DNA from: an uncultured Clostridia bacterium | Lineage (GTDB): Bacteria > Bacillota > Clostridia > Oscillospirales > Acutalibacteraceae | DNA length: 64,000 nt | Direction of reading: 5' to 3' | Assembly: GCA_947584595.1 (NCBI GenBank) | Contig: CANPWP010000001.1 | Location: 124,001-188,000, forward strand | Shown here: piece by piece, positions 16,565 through 24,219 of the stretch | How the letters are laid out: every line of letters begins with the position of its first letter | How positions within the stretch are numbered: the first letter of the stretch is position 1 | Program-made: the position numbers and the translations under genes | The notes under the pieces: model-generated | Seen by the model: the letters and a program-made list of their open reading frames with translations, nothing else | The model's database searches: none | Told to the model about the DNA's origin: nothing

Positions 16565-17710
16565 TTATAATGCGATTAAGGCATTAAAGAGAAGATTAAA
16601 TATTGCTCCAAAGCTTATGGGTTCTGTTGAGCTGATGGCTTTCACCTGATATGATGCAAGTTTTTCGCCGTCAGCAGTATATGTAACCTCGCCGACATTA
16701 TCGCCTATTTTCACCGGTGCTTCTATATTTTCATTAAGAGAAACTTTATATTCAATATTGTTAGCGCTTCCCTTAGGAAGAACAAAACCGTTCTGTACTT
16801 TACATTCTATGTCAATGTTTTTATCCATACCGCCTTTAACTTCAATTTGTTTGGGCAATTCATCGGGAGTTGCAAGCTGTTTGAACTGATAGTTTGCAAA
16901 TCCGTAGTCAAGTAACGTTGCGGCGTCTTTAAATCTTTCCGTTCCCGTATTACAGCCTAATACTACCGCAACAAGAGAAAGTCCGTCACGCTTTGCAGTA
17001 GCTGACATACAACAGCCTGCGTCGTCTGTCGTTCCTGTTTTAAGTCCCGTAATGCCGTTGTATGTTTTTAACAGCTTATTTGTGTTTACGATTTGCGTCT
17101 TTCCGCCTCTTAATTCATCCATCCAAATTGACGTATAATCAAAAATTTTCTCATGTTTTATAAGCTCCGCAGACATAAGCGCCACATCATTTGCTGACGT
17201 AACGTGACCCTCTTCGTCAAGTCCGTTGCAGTTTTTGAAAACTGTATCGTTCATTCCCAACTGCTTTGCTCTTTCATTCATTTTACTTACAAATTCTTCC
17301 TCAGTTCCGCAAAGATGCTCTGCAAGCGCTACCGCCGCATCGTTTGCAGAGGCTACGACCGTCGCTTTGATCATATCATCAACAGTCATTTGCTCTCCCT
17401 CTTCAAGCCAGATATCAGAACCTCCCATTGAAGCCGCTCTTGCAGAAGCTGTTACAATTTCATCATAGGTTATTTTTCCGCTGTCTATTGCCTCCATAAC
17501 AAGGAGCATTGTCATAACCTTTGTTACGGACGCACAAGGTCTTTGTTCGTGGGAATTGTGCTCATAAAGTATCTTTTTGCTTGTAGGCTCAATCAGAATT
17601 GCAGACGGAGCGGAAAGCTCCTCTTTACTTAAAGCGACAGGCGAAATACTTGTTGAAGCACACATAACCACTAACACTAATATAAACGAAAAAACTTTTT
17701 TAATACACAT
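16565..17710 (-). CDS. dacF: D-alanyl-D-alanine carboxypeptidase (DacF/PBP5 type)
   Basis: Trims the terminal D-Ala from peptidoglycan pentapeptides. The 381-residue protein has an N-terminal signal peptide (about residues 5-30), the S11 catalytic motifs SVTK at 61-64 (nucleophile Ser61), SAN at 121-123 and KTG at 224-226, a C-terminal beta domain and an amphipathic end (FGAIFNLLFNALIAL) likely to hold it at the membrane. The start MCIKK is chosen since its ATG follows GAGGTG. That site lies in a terminator-shaped hairpin (17711-17745). dacF versus dacA/dacB naming within the family is uncertain. Confidence 0.9.
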   Translation of the reverse strand: MCIKKVFSFILVLVVMCASTSISPVALSKEELSAPSAILIEPTSKKILYEHNSHEQRPCASVTKVMTMLLVMEAIDSGKITYDEIVTASARAASMGGSDIWLEEGEQMTVDDMIKATVVASANDAAVALAEHLCGTEEEFVSKMNERAKQLGMNDTVFKNCNGLDEEGHVTSANDVALMSAELIKHEKIFDYTSIWMDELRGGKTQIVNTNKLLKTYNGITGLKTGTTDDAGCCMSATAKRDGLSLVAVVLGCNTGTERFKDAATLLDYGFANYQFKQLATPDELPKQIEVKGGMDKNIDIECKVQNGFVLPKGSANNIEYKVSLNENIEAPVKIGDNVGEVTYTADGEKLASYQVKAISSTEPISFGAIFNLLFNALIAL

Positions 17711-17745
17711 AAAAAACACCTCGTTCATAAATATGAACAAGGTGT
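17711..17745 (-). promoter_or_regulatory. Terminator-shaped hairpin overlapping the dacF ribosome binding site
   Basis: On the minus strand ACACCT...GTTCAT pairs with ATGAAC...AGGTGT (12 pairs, one C/A mismatch, 4-nt loop), followed by T5 and then directly by the dacF ATG. The 3' arm contains the AGGTG Shine-Dalgarno. It could stop transcription or block translation of dacF. Confidence 0.55.
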
Positions 17746-17780
17746 ATAAACTATGATAATTTAAATTTATTTTATAAATT

Positions 17781-18062
17781 TTAGCAGAAAAAGGCTACCT
17801 CTGATGAGAAATTTTCCTTGAAGGTCATGACGTCAACTTAGGAAAAGGTTAGATTAAAGCAGAATGTTTGAGAGAAAAAGCCTTCCCTAACAGGGAAGGT
17901 GTCACGACGGAGTCGTGACGGAAGGGTAGAAATGTTCAGCTATCCACCCCTCAGTCAGCTTACGCTGACAGCTCCCCTTAAGGGGAGCCCTTTTTCTGCT
18001 AATATTAGTGTAATCCTTAATTATCTTAAGTTGACAACATTGCTCTGACGGTGGAGGCATAT
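17781..18062. repeat. Hairpin-array repeat, family 1, copy C (inverted)
   Basis: Reverse orientation relative to copies A and B. It contains CCTTCCCTAACAGGGAAGG, CACGACGGAGTCGTG, TCAG...CTGA and GCTCCCCTTAAGGGGAGC. The hairpin block is bracketed by inverted copies of TTAGCAGAAAAAGGCT (17781-17796) and AGCCCTTTTTCTGCTAA (17986-18002), and further by AGTTGACAACATTGC at about 18029 facing GACGTCAACTT at about 17829. This is the most complete copy and looks like a small inverted-repeat element. Confidence 0.85.
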
Positions 18063-18086
18063 TTTTTTTAAAGTGTTTGAGTTTAA

Positions 18087-18293
18087 TTAATTGGGGTTAT
18101 TTGTTCTGCCTAAAATGTAATCAATGGAAACTTTGTATAAATCAGCAAGCTTTAATAGATGCTCAACAGGAATTGTCTGAAATCCCCGCTCATATCTTGA
18201 ATATACTGTTTGTTGTATTCCAAGATATTTTGCTATATCCACCTGCTTCATATTATAATCTTCTCGTAAATTTTTTAATCTTTTAAAATACAC
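18087..18293 (-). CDS. Small XRE-family HTH regulator
   Basis: A 68-residue Cro/CI-type DNA-binding protein: YFKRLKNLREDYNMKQVDIAKYL followed by QQTVYSRYERGFQTIPVEHL covers the helix-turn-helix, ending in VSIDYILGRT. I prefer the GTG at 18293 since AAGGGGGT is 7 nt upstream and family members begin (M)YFKRL; an ATG at 18299 is possible. Divergent from the HTH gene at 18412, with palindromic sites between them, a typical arrangement for mutual or autoregulation. Targets unknown. Confidence 0.8.
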   Translation of the reverse strand: MYFKRLKNLREDYNMKQVDIAKYLGIQQTVYSRYERGFQTIPVEHLLKLADLYKVSIDYILGRTNNPN

Positions 18294-18308
18294 AAACATC
18301 ACCCCCTT

Positions 18309-18383
18309 ATAGTATTTATTAGTACTATTGACTTCATCACAAAAAGTTGATATAATTAATATTGCAGTACAAATAAGTACTAT
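18309..18383 (+). promoter_or_regulatory. Divergent control region with promoter and two operator-like palindromes
   Basis: A strong promoter for the plus-strand HTH gene: TTGACT at 18328-18333, 17-nt spacer, TATAAT at 18351-18356. Two inverted repeats built from AGTACT/AGTATT flank it: ATAGTATTTATTAGTACTAT at 18309-18328 touching the -35, and AGTACAAATAAGTACT at about 18366-18381 downstream of the -10. They resemble the palindrome before the paralogous gene at 5791. Repressor binding is inferred. Confidence 0.6.
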
Positions 18384-18411
18384 AATATTAATTTTTTTTG
18401 AGGTGATAAAA

Positions 18412-18690
18412 GTGTTAGGTGAAAATATTAAAAAACTTCGAGAAGCAAGAAATTTAAGTCAGGTTGATTTGGCAAAGGCATTATCTGTTTCAAAACAAAG
18501 CCTGTCAAATTGGGAGAATGGAAATACAATGCCCTCTGTTAAGATGTTAATAAAGATTGCGAGGTATTTTTCAGTTACTCCCGATTATCTGCTTGACATT
18601 TATTGTAATGATTATATTGACGCCGAAGGATTAACTCCCGAACAAATTGCTCTTATAAAACTCGTTATAAATAATATGAAAAATAAATAA
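18412..18690 (+). CDS. Small XRE-family HTH regulator, paralog of the gene at 5791
   Basis: A 92-residue protein reading (M)LGENIKKLREARNLSQVD, then SKQSLSNWENGNTMPS, and a tail GLTPEQIALIKLVINNM; residue-by-residue similarity to the 5791 gene is high through the entire length. The GTG start at 18412 is chosen by homology and because GAGGTGAT lies just upstream; a longer frame from 18328 would translate through the promoter. Followed 14 nt later by another HTH gene, so likely co-transcribed. Confidence 0.85.
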   Translation: MLGENIKKLREARNLSQVDLAKALSVSKQSLSNWENGNTMPSVKMLIKIARYFSVTPDYLLDIYCNDYIDAEGLTPEQIALIKLVINNMKNK

Positions 18691-18704
18691 GGAGGATATG
18701 TTTT

Positions 18705-19043
18705 ATGACCAGAGAAGAATTATTAGATAACATTAGCAAAAATATTAGAAAACACAGACTTAAAGCTGATTTAAGTCTGGAAAGTCTTTCTCTTTGTGCT
18801 GACCTTTCCATTGCATATGTAGGCAAAATTGAGCGATGTGAAAGATTTCCTGCCATTGATACTCTTTATAAAATATGTGAGGTTTTAAATATTTCCATTT
18901 TTGATTTGCTTGTTTTTGATAATTCAGAATCTTGTCCCGATCCGGATATTACATACAGAATTAACTCTGCTCTTAAAAAAGTTCCTAAAAACAAAAAAAT
19001 TAGCGTTGTTAAAGTTTTAGAAGATATTGTGGTAATTTTTTAA
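18705..19043 (+). CDS. XRE-family HTH regulator
   Basis: A 112-residue protein with an N-terminal helix-turn-helix (NIRKHRLKADLSLESLSLCADLSIAYVGKIERCER near residues 12-47) and a C-terminal helical part (RINSALKKVPKNKKISVVKVLEDIV). The ATG follows AAGGAGGATATGTTTT. It differs from the two paralogs nearby and is more like stand-alone SinR-type regulators. Its position directly after 18412 suggests a two-gene operon. Role unknown. Confidence 0.8.
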   Translation: MTREELLDNISKNIRKHRLKADLSLESLSLCADLSIAYVGKIERCERFPAIDTLYKICEVLNISIFDLLVFDNSESCPDPDITYRINSALKKVPKNKKISVVKVLEDIVVIF

Positions 19044-19101
19044 TTTAAAAAATCGAACTGTCAAAAAGCCGGGTTTTACCTAAATAGTTTTTGAAAAATT
19101 T

Positions 19102-20052
19102 TTATAAATTTGGATTAGCATGACCGTGATCATCTATATATTCTTCCTGTTTAAGAAGATATGTTACATTTGCCGACTCATATTTGTTAAATACGCTCTC
19201 GTTAAAATCCTCAGGTTCAATTGTACCTCTGTACCACGGCTTTGAATAAAAATACCGCTGGAGTTCATCAGAGTTAAATTTTCTGCCGTGACGGGCATAA
19301 ATTTCATTTCTTGCCAATTCAATTTCGTCTTCATCTAAATTTTTTACATCATTATATTTGAGATATCTTGAACTGCTGTCTGCAATAATATAATCGGAAG
19401 AATTTACAGTGCCGTTTTCTGATGACGGGTCTGTATTATCAGAAGGATCGGAGGGAGTCGATGTCGTCTGCTTATTTTCTTTTCCCTTTGATACAACAAG
19501 CTTGACCTCCGTTCCCTCTTTAACCTCTGTACCGGGGTCGGGAGTTTGGCTTATAACACAGTTTTCATATACATTATCGCTGTATTCTGAGGTATATGTT
19601 ACCTTTAAATTAGCATTGCTTAATCTTTGAAGCGCAAGATTATAGTCATAACCTGCAACGGCAGGAACCGTAACCGTTTTTTCCGTCGGTTCTTCTGTCG
19701 TTTCCACAGCAACGGTAGTTTCCGTCTTTTTTTCACCCAAAATATTAAGTCCTATTCCGCTTCCTAAAACAAGATAAGCTATTACTCCCAAAAGACATAA
19801 AATTATTATTGAAAATATCGTAATTAAAATAACTTTGGTCCGTGTTGCGTGCTGTGCCTTTTTTAATTGAGTTTTTGTAACAACATCTTCATAAAATTCC
19901 TGTTTAGTTTTATCTTTTTCATAATCATCTTTGTAGTTATTTATATTTTCACTTTTGAGATTTTCTAAATTTTGATGATTTAGATTTGCTCCGCATTTTG
20001 CACAGAATTTTACATTGCCCTTATTATCATTTCCGCAATACGGACATCTCAT
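19102..20052 (-). CDS. Zinc ribbon-TM-PASTA-YARHG membrane protein
   Basis: A 316-residue protein with four parts: an N-terminal zinc ribbon (CPYCGNDNKGNVKFCAKCG, residues 3-21), a charged linker, one membrane helix (about residues 75-105, VILITIFSIIILCLLGVIAYL), a PASTA domain outside the membrane (about 125-195, PAVAGYDYNLALQRL ... GTEVKLVVSKG), a Ser/Thr-rich linker, and a C-terminal YARHG domain (about 225-310, ELARNEIYARHGRKF). PASTA domains usually bind muropeptides or beta-lactams in PknB kinases and PBPs; here there is no kinase. It begins 18 nt after nadC and may be read from the nadBC promoter. Function not known. Confidence 0.85.
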   Translation of the reverse strand: MRCPYCGNDNKGNVKFCAKCGANLNHQNLENLKSENINNYKDDYEKDKTKQEFYEDVVTKTQLKKAQHATRTKVILITIFSIIILCLLGVIAYLVLGSGIGLNILGEKKTETTVAVETTEEPTEKTVTVPAVAGYDYNLALQRLSNANLKVTYTSEYSDNVYENCVISQTPDPGTEVKEGTEVKLVVSKGKENKQTTSTPSDPSDNTDPSSENGTVNSSDYIIADSSSRYLKYNDVKNLDEDEIELARNEIYARHGRKFNSDELQRYFYSKPWYRGTIEPEDFNESVFNKYESANVTYLLKQEEYIDDHGHANPNL

Positions 20053-20070
20053 AAACAACACCTCTATTAC

Positions 20071-20910
20071 TTATTTTACAATTTTAAGAGAAATATCAAA
20101 TGCCTTTACAGAATGTGTCAATGCACCGATAGAAATAATATCAACGCCTGTACGGGCAACCTCTCTTAATGTCTCGTTTGTAATTCCTCCGCTTGCTTCA
20201 AGAAGGGCCTGTCCGTTTGTAATTTTTACAGCCTCTTTCATAAGCTCCGGACTCATATTATCAAGCATAATAACGTCAACCTTTGCTTCTAATGCCTGCT
20301 TTAATTCATCAAGATTTCTTACTTCAAGCTCAATTTTAGTCATATGACCCAGCTTTTTCTTCAAGGCTTTTACAGCGTTTTCGATTCCGCCGCCTGCGTC
20401 AACATGGTTATCCTTTAGCATTGCGGCGTCTGATAAATTATAGCGGTGATTTTTTCCGCCTCCTACGGTTACGGCATATTTCTGAATGGGACGAAGTCCC
20501 GGAAGTGTTTTTCTTGTGTCTGCAATTGAGGCTTTCGTACCCTCTACAATTTTTACAGCTTCATTTGTTGCTGTGGCTATTCCGCTCATATGCTGAATTA
20601 AATTAAGCGCCGTTCGCTCTCCTTTTAAAATTGTTCTTGTTTTTCCGTAAATCTTTGCAAAAACTTCTCCCTTTTTTATATTATCCCCATCTTTTTTAAA
20701 TACTTCATATTTAAAATCAGGCTGTAATATTTCAAATACTCTTAAAGCAACTTCAAGTCCGCATAAAATACCGTCTGCCTTTGCAAGAAACTGCGCCGAA
20801 CCCTCCTGCTCCTCGGGAATTAAATAATCGGTTGTTGTATCAAGATAGTTAATATCTTCAAGCAGTGCTCTTTTAATAAGTTCATCAACATAAATTTTGT
20901 TTAATATCAT
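20071..20910 (-). CDS. nadC: Nicotinate-nucleotide diphosphorylase (carboxylating), quinolinate phosphoribosyltransferase
   Basis: Converts quinolinate and PRPP to nicotinate mononucleotide in NAD synthesis. The 279-residue protein contains the NadC signatures GERTALNLIQHMSGIAT near residues 95-111, DTRKTLPGLR near 131-140 and KYAVTVGGGKNHRYNLSDA near 145-163, with the phosphate-binding VDVIMLDNM and EASGGIT further on. Its ATG overlaps the nadB stop (ATGA), so it is coupled to nadB. nadA, which usually completes this pathway, is not in the window. Confidence 0.97.
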   Translation of the reverse strand: MILNKIYVDELIKRALLEDINYLDTTTDYLIPEEQEGSAQFLAKADGILCGLEVALRVFEILQPDFKYEVFKKDGDNIKKGEVFAKIYGKTRTILKGERTALNLIQHMSGIATATNEAVKIVEGTKASIADTRKTLPGLRPIQKYAVTVGGGKNHRYNLSDAAMLKDNHVDAGGGIENAVKALKKKLGHMTKIELEVRNLDELKQALEAKVDVIMLDNMSPELMKEAVKITNGQALLEASGGITNETLREVARTGVDIISIGALTHSVKAFDISLKIVK

Positions 20911-22376
20911 AAGTTTATTCCCTCTCTGACTTCGTCAAGAATGATTCCTGCAACTATCGCAAGACTTCTTGCTTCTACATAATTTGCGTTTATTTCATAT
21001 TTTTCGGATACAAGCTCATTAAGAATTTTATCAACTTCTTTATAGCTTTCATCAGCCTTGTCACGCTTTGGAATTACAAAATATGTATCCTGCATGATTT
21101 CCCTGATTCTTGTTCTTATTCCTGTTGGTAAAGGCTTTCCCTTAATATCTATTTCCTTAGGCAGTTTTCCCAAAGGAAGCCTGCCGTTTTTCTTTATATG
21201 CTCCATAATATCTTCGGCGGCACTCCTTGAAAAAACAAGAGCTTCAAGCAACGAATTGCTTGCCAGACGGTTTGCACCGTGAACTCCAGTATGAGAACAT
21301 TCCCCTGCGGCGTAAAGTCCCTCAACAGAAGTTCTGGCCTTCAAATCTACATTTATTCCGCCCATAAGATAATGCTGACAGGGAAAAACAGGAATTTTGT
21401 CCTTAGTAATATCTACGCCCTCTTCAAGACATTTTCCGTAAATCATAGGAAAGCGCTCTTTTACAAATTCCGAATCTTTATGGGTTATATCAAGATAAAA
21501 ATTTTCACTGTTCGTCTTTTTCGCTTCAAGCATTATTGCATTTGAAACTACATCTCTTGGAGCAAGTTCTCCCCTTTCGTCATAATCAAATGCAAATCTC
21601 TCTCCGTTACAGTTGAGCAAAACTGCTCCCTCGCCTCTTACAGCTTCGCTGATAAGAAAACGCTCTCTGTTTTTTTCCGCAGCAAAAGCAGTCGGGTGAA
21701 ACTGCACCCTTGAAAGATGCCTTATTTTTGCGCCAAGCATATATGCAAAGGAAATACCGTCGCCTGTTGCAATTGCGGAGTTTGTTGTATATTTATATAC
21801 TCTGCCGATACCGCCTGTACAAATAATGCAAAAATTGCTTCCTGTCTGATAATTTTTGCCGTTATTTAAAAAACAAACGCAAAATCCGTTTTCCACTTTT
21901 TCAATTGCATAAACAAGAGAATTATTGCAAATTGTAACATTAGGCTTTTTTTCTGCAATTCTTAAAAGTTTATCTACAATCTCTTTGCCTGTGGAATCCT
22001 TATGATGTACTATTCTGTGGCGTGAATGACCTGCTTCAAGAGTTTTAGACAGCTTACCGTCCTGCTCTTTGTCAAAATCAACGCCCATTTCTTTAAGCCT
22101 TAAAACATCTTCAGGCCCTTCTGTTACAAGCTTTTCCACCGCAGAAAGATTATTTTTATATTTACCGGCAATTAAAGTATCTGCAATATGAAGCTTGTAA
22201 TTATCATTATTTTTGTCAAGAACAGCCGCAACGCCGCCCTGAGCCAATGAGCTGTTGGAAAGCGTCAGTTCTCTTTTTGCGAGAAGCAAAACCTTGTATT
22301 CCTCAGAAAACTGCAATGCCGCATAAAGACCTGCAACGCCTGTTCCCACAATTACTACATCATACTGTTTATCCAT
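20907..22376 (-). CDS. nadB: L-aspartate oxidase
   Basis: FAD enzyme oxidising L-aspartate to iminoaspartate, the first step of quinolinate synthesis. The 489-residue protein opens with the Rossmann motif VVIVGTGVAGLYAAL, then has the LSNSSLAQGGVAAVL motif near residue 41, the active-site region HSRHRIVHHKD near 118-128, RVQFHPTAF near 225, and HTGVHGANRLASNSLLEALVFS near 365. It lacks the longer C-terminal helical extension of some homologs but is close to normal length. A promoter lies at 22474-22503 and hflX is divergent. Confidence 0.96.
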   Translation of the reverse strand: MDKQYDVVIVGTGVAGLYAALQFSEEYKVLLLAKRELTLSNSSLAQGGVAAVLDKNNDNYKLHIADTLIAGKYKNNLSAVEKLVTEGPEDVLRLKEMGVDFDKEQDGKLSKTLEAGHSRHRIVHHKDSTGKEIVDKLLRIAEKKPNVTICNNSLVYAIEKVENGFCVCFLNNGKNYQTGSNFCIICTGGIGRVYKYTTNSAIATGDGISFAYMLGAKIRHLSRVQFHPTAFAAEKNRERFLISEAVRGEGAVLLNCNGERFAFDYDERGELAPRDVVSNAIMLEAKKTNSENFYLDITHKDSEFVKERFPMIYGKCLEEGVDITKDKIPVFPCQHYLMGGINVDLKARTSVEGLYAAGECSHTGVHGANRLASNSLLEALVFSRSAAEDIMEHIKKNGRLPLGKLPKEIDIKGKPLPTGIRTRIREIMQDTYFVIPKRDKADESYKEVDKILNELVSEKYEINANYVEARSLAIVAGIILDEVREGINL

Positions 22377-22473
22377 AATTAAAACCTCTGTTTTATTTTA
22401 TACCAATTTTAGTTTGATGATTTCTGATTTGCAGACTTATATTTAGTATTAGTTTACAAATTTATTCTTTTAT

Positions 22474-22503
22474 ATTATACTACAAATAACACTTGACTTT
22501 CAA
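22474..22503 (-). promoter_or_regulatory. Promoter for nadB-nadC
   Basis: On the minus strand TTGAAA (22503-22498), 18-nt spacer, TATAAT (22479-22474), about 100 nt ahead of nadB. Confidence 0.6.
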
Positions 22504-22574
22504 CATATTTCCTGCTAAAACAGGTATTTTGTAAAAATTTTGTTAAATTTATGTATTTTTAATAGGAGTACGAA

Positions 22575-23819
22575 ATGGATTTAAAAAGCAATGAAGAAAA
22601 AATAACAAGAGCTTTGCTCGTAAGCGTAGATACCGGTGATTTTGACGCCGAATCATCTCTTGCAGAGCTTTTTGAGCTTGTCGAAAGTGCAGGAGCAGAG
22701 CCTGTTTTCAGCGTTTGTCAAAAACTGCAAAAACCTGAAACCGCAACATATGTAGGCTCGGGCAAGCTGATTGAAATAACGGAAATCTGCAAAGCTCAGG
22801 AAATTGATTTGCTCATATTTGACTGTGAATTGACTCCCTCCCAGATTAATAATATTGAAGAAGCAACCGACGTTCGTGTTATCGACCGAACTATGCTTAT
22901 TCTTGATATTTTTGCACTTCGTGCAAAATCAAAGGAGGGAAAGGTTCAGGTTGAACTTGCACAGCTTAAGTATCTTTTGCCGAGGCTTACAGGCAAAGGT
23001 ATTGCAATGTCACGATTAGGCGGCGGAATCGGCACAAGAGGTCCCGGTGAAACAAAGCTTGAAACCGACCGCAGACACATTAGAAGAAGAATGGAAACTC
23101 TTAAAAACCAGCTTGCCGATTTGGAAAAGCACAGAAACCAGCTTCGCTTACGCAGAGAAAAAAACGGAATTATAACTGTTGCAATAGTTGGATATACAAA
23201 TGCAGGAAAAAGTACATTAATGAACCTGCTCACAGACGCAGGCGTTCTTGCACAGGATAAACTGTTTGCAACGTTAGACCCTACCTCAAGAGCATTAAGG
23301 CTGCCTGAGGGCAATACGGTCATGCTTATAGATACGGTAGGACTTATAAGACGGCTCCCTCACCACTTGGTAGAAGCCTTTAAGTCAACTCTTGAAGAAG
23401 CGGCACAGTCTGATGTAATTCTAAACGTTTGCGACGCAAGCAGTGATGAAACACGGATTCATATGGAAGTTACAAAGGATCTGCTTTATGAGCTTGGCTG
23501 CGGAGATACACCTGTTATTACCGTTCTGAACAAATGCGACCTTTTATCGGAAGAGCTTAGTTTACCTGAGGGAAATTACGTTCAGATAAGTGCAAAATAC
23601 AATAAAGGCATTGATAAGCTGTTAAAAACCATTGAGGAAAATCTGCCCGTTAAAATGAAACGAGGAGAATTTCTCATTCCCTTTTCAATGGGCGGACTTT
23701 CTGCGGAAATTCGTAAAAACGGAACTGTTTTCTCGGAAGAATATGTAAACGAAGGCATTAAAACAGACGCCCTTGTAGATATAAAAACTTATGAAAAAAT
23801 AAAAGAATTTAAAGCATAA
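22575..23819 (+). CDS. hflX: Ribosome-associated GTPase HflX
   Basis: GTPase that splits stalled 70S ribosomes. The 414-residue protein has the N-terminal HflX domain (ATYVGSGKLIEI near residue 58, and DCELTPSQINNIEEAT near 82), the family signature GRGIGTRGPGETKLETDRR-like motif (GGGIGTRGPGETKLE near 149), and a G domain starting GYTNAGKSTLMNLL near 207, with DTVGLIRRLP, NKCDLL and ISAKYNKG. The ATG is preceded by AATAGGAG. A terminator follows at 23825. Confidence 0.96.
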   Translation: MDLKSNEEKITRALLVSVDTGDFDAESSLAELFELVESAGAEPVFSVCQKLQKPETATYVGSGKLIEITEICKAQEIDLLIFDCELTPSQINNIEEATDVRVIDRTMLILDIFALRAKSKEGKVQVELAQLKYLLPRLTGKGIAMSRLGGGIGTRGPGETKLETDRRHIRRRMETLKNQLADLEKHRNQLRLRREKNGIITVAIVGYTNAGKSTLMNLLTDAGVLAQDKLFATLDPTSRALRLPEGNTVMLIDTVGLIRRLPHHLVEAFKSTLEEAAQSDVILNVCDASSDETRIHMEVTKDLLYELGCGDTPVITVLNKCDLLSEELSLPEGNYVQISAKYNKGIDKLLKTIEENLPVKMKRGEFLIPFSMGGLSAEIRKNGTVFSEEYVNEGIKTDALVDIKTYEKIKEFKA

Positions 23820-23824
23820 AATGT

Positions 23825-23876
23825 TATCAAGATAGGGCAAACATTCGGTCATAAAGCCATATCTTGATATTTTTTT
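23825..23876 (+). terminator. Terminator after hflX
   Basis: TATCAAGATA pairs with TATCTTGATA around a 25-nt loop, followed by T7. Confidence 0.7.
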
Positions 23877-23925
23877 ACATAAGTAGTATAATTGTAAATA
23901 AAACCTTATTATGGAGGTGTTTCTT

Positions 23926-24186
23926 TTGGATATAAATGTCGGCGATATTCTGGAAATGAAAAAACCGCACCCCTGCAAATGTAAAACTTTTCTTGTTTTA
24001 AGAGTAGGTATGGATTTTAAACTTCAATGCGAAAACTGCAAGCACCAGTTTATGATTTCCAGAAAGAGAGCAGAAAAAAACATTAAAAATGTAATTTCTC
24101 AAAAGGAAGATCAAACAGAAGATCAAACAGAAGTTCAAACAGAAGTTCAAACACAAGATCAAACAGAAGATCTAATAGAAAATTAA
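23926..24186 (+). CDS. DUF951 family protein with Gln/Thr/Glu repeat tail
   Basis: An 86-residue protein starting at TTG ((M)DINVGDILEMKKPHPC), which lies 6 nt after GGAGGTG; the ATG at 23911 overlaps that site and is unlikely. The first 55 residues match the DUF951 pattern: VGD, KKPHPC, a LRVGMDF core and CENCKHQFMISRKRAEK, with Cys pairs that may bind metal. Function of DUF951 is unknown. The last 24 residues come from six 12-nt repeats (24106-24177) encoding EDQT/EVQT units. Sits between hflX and prfA. Confidence 0.8.
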   Translation: MDINVGDILEMKKPHPCKCKTFLVLRVGMDFKLQCENCKHQFMISRKRAEKNIKNVISQKEDQTEDQTEVQTEVQTQDQTEDLIEN

Positions 24187-24219
24187 ATATAGATAAAATT
24201 TTAAAAGAGGAAGATATAT

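Noticed and set aside
20071-22376. Full quinolinate operon with nadA
   Set aside because: Only nadB and nadC were found; no nadA is present in the window.
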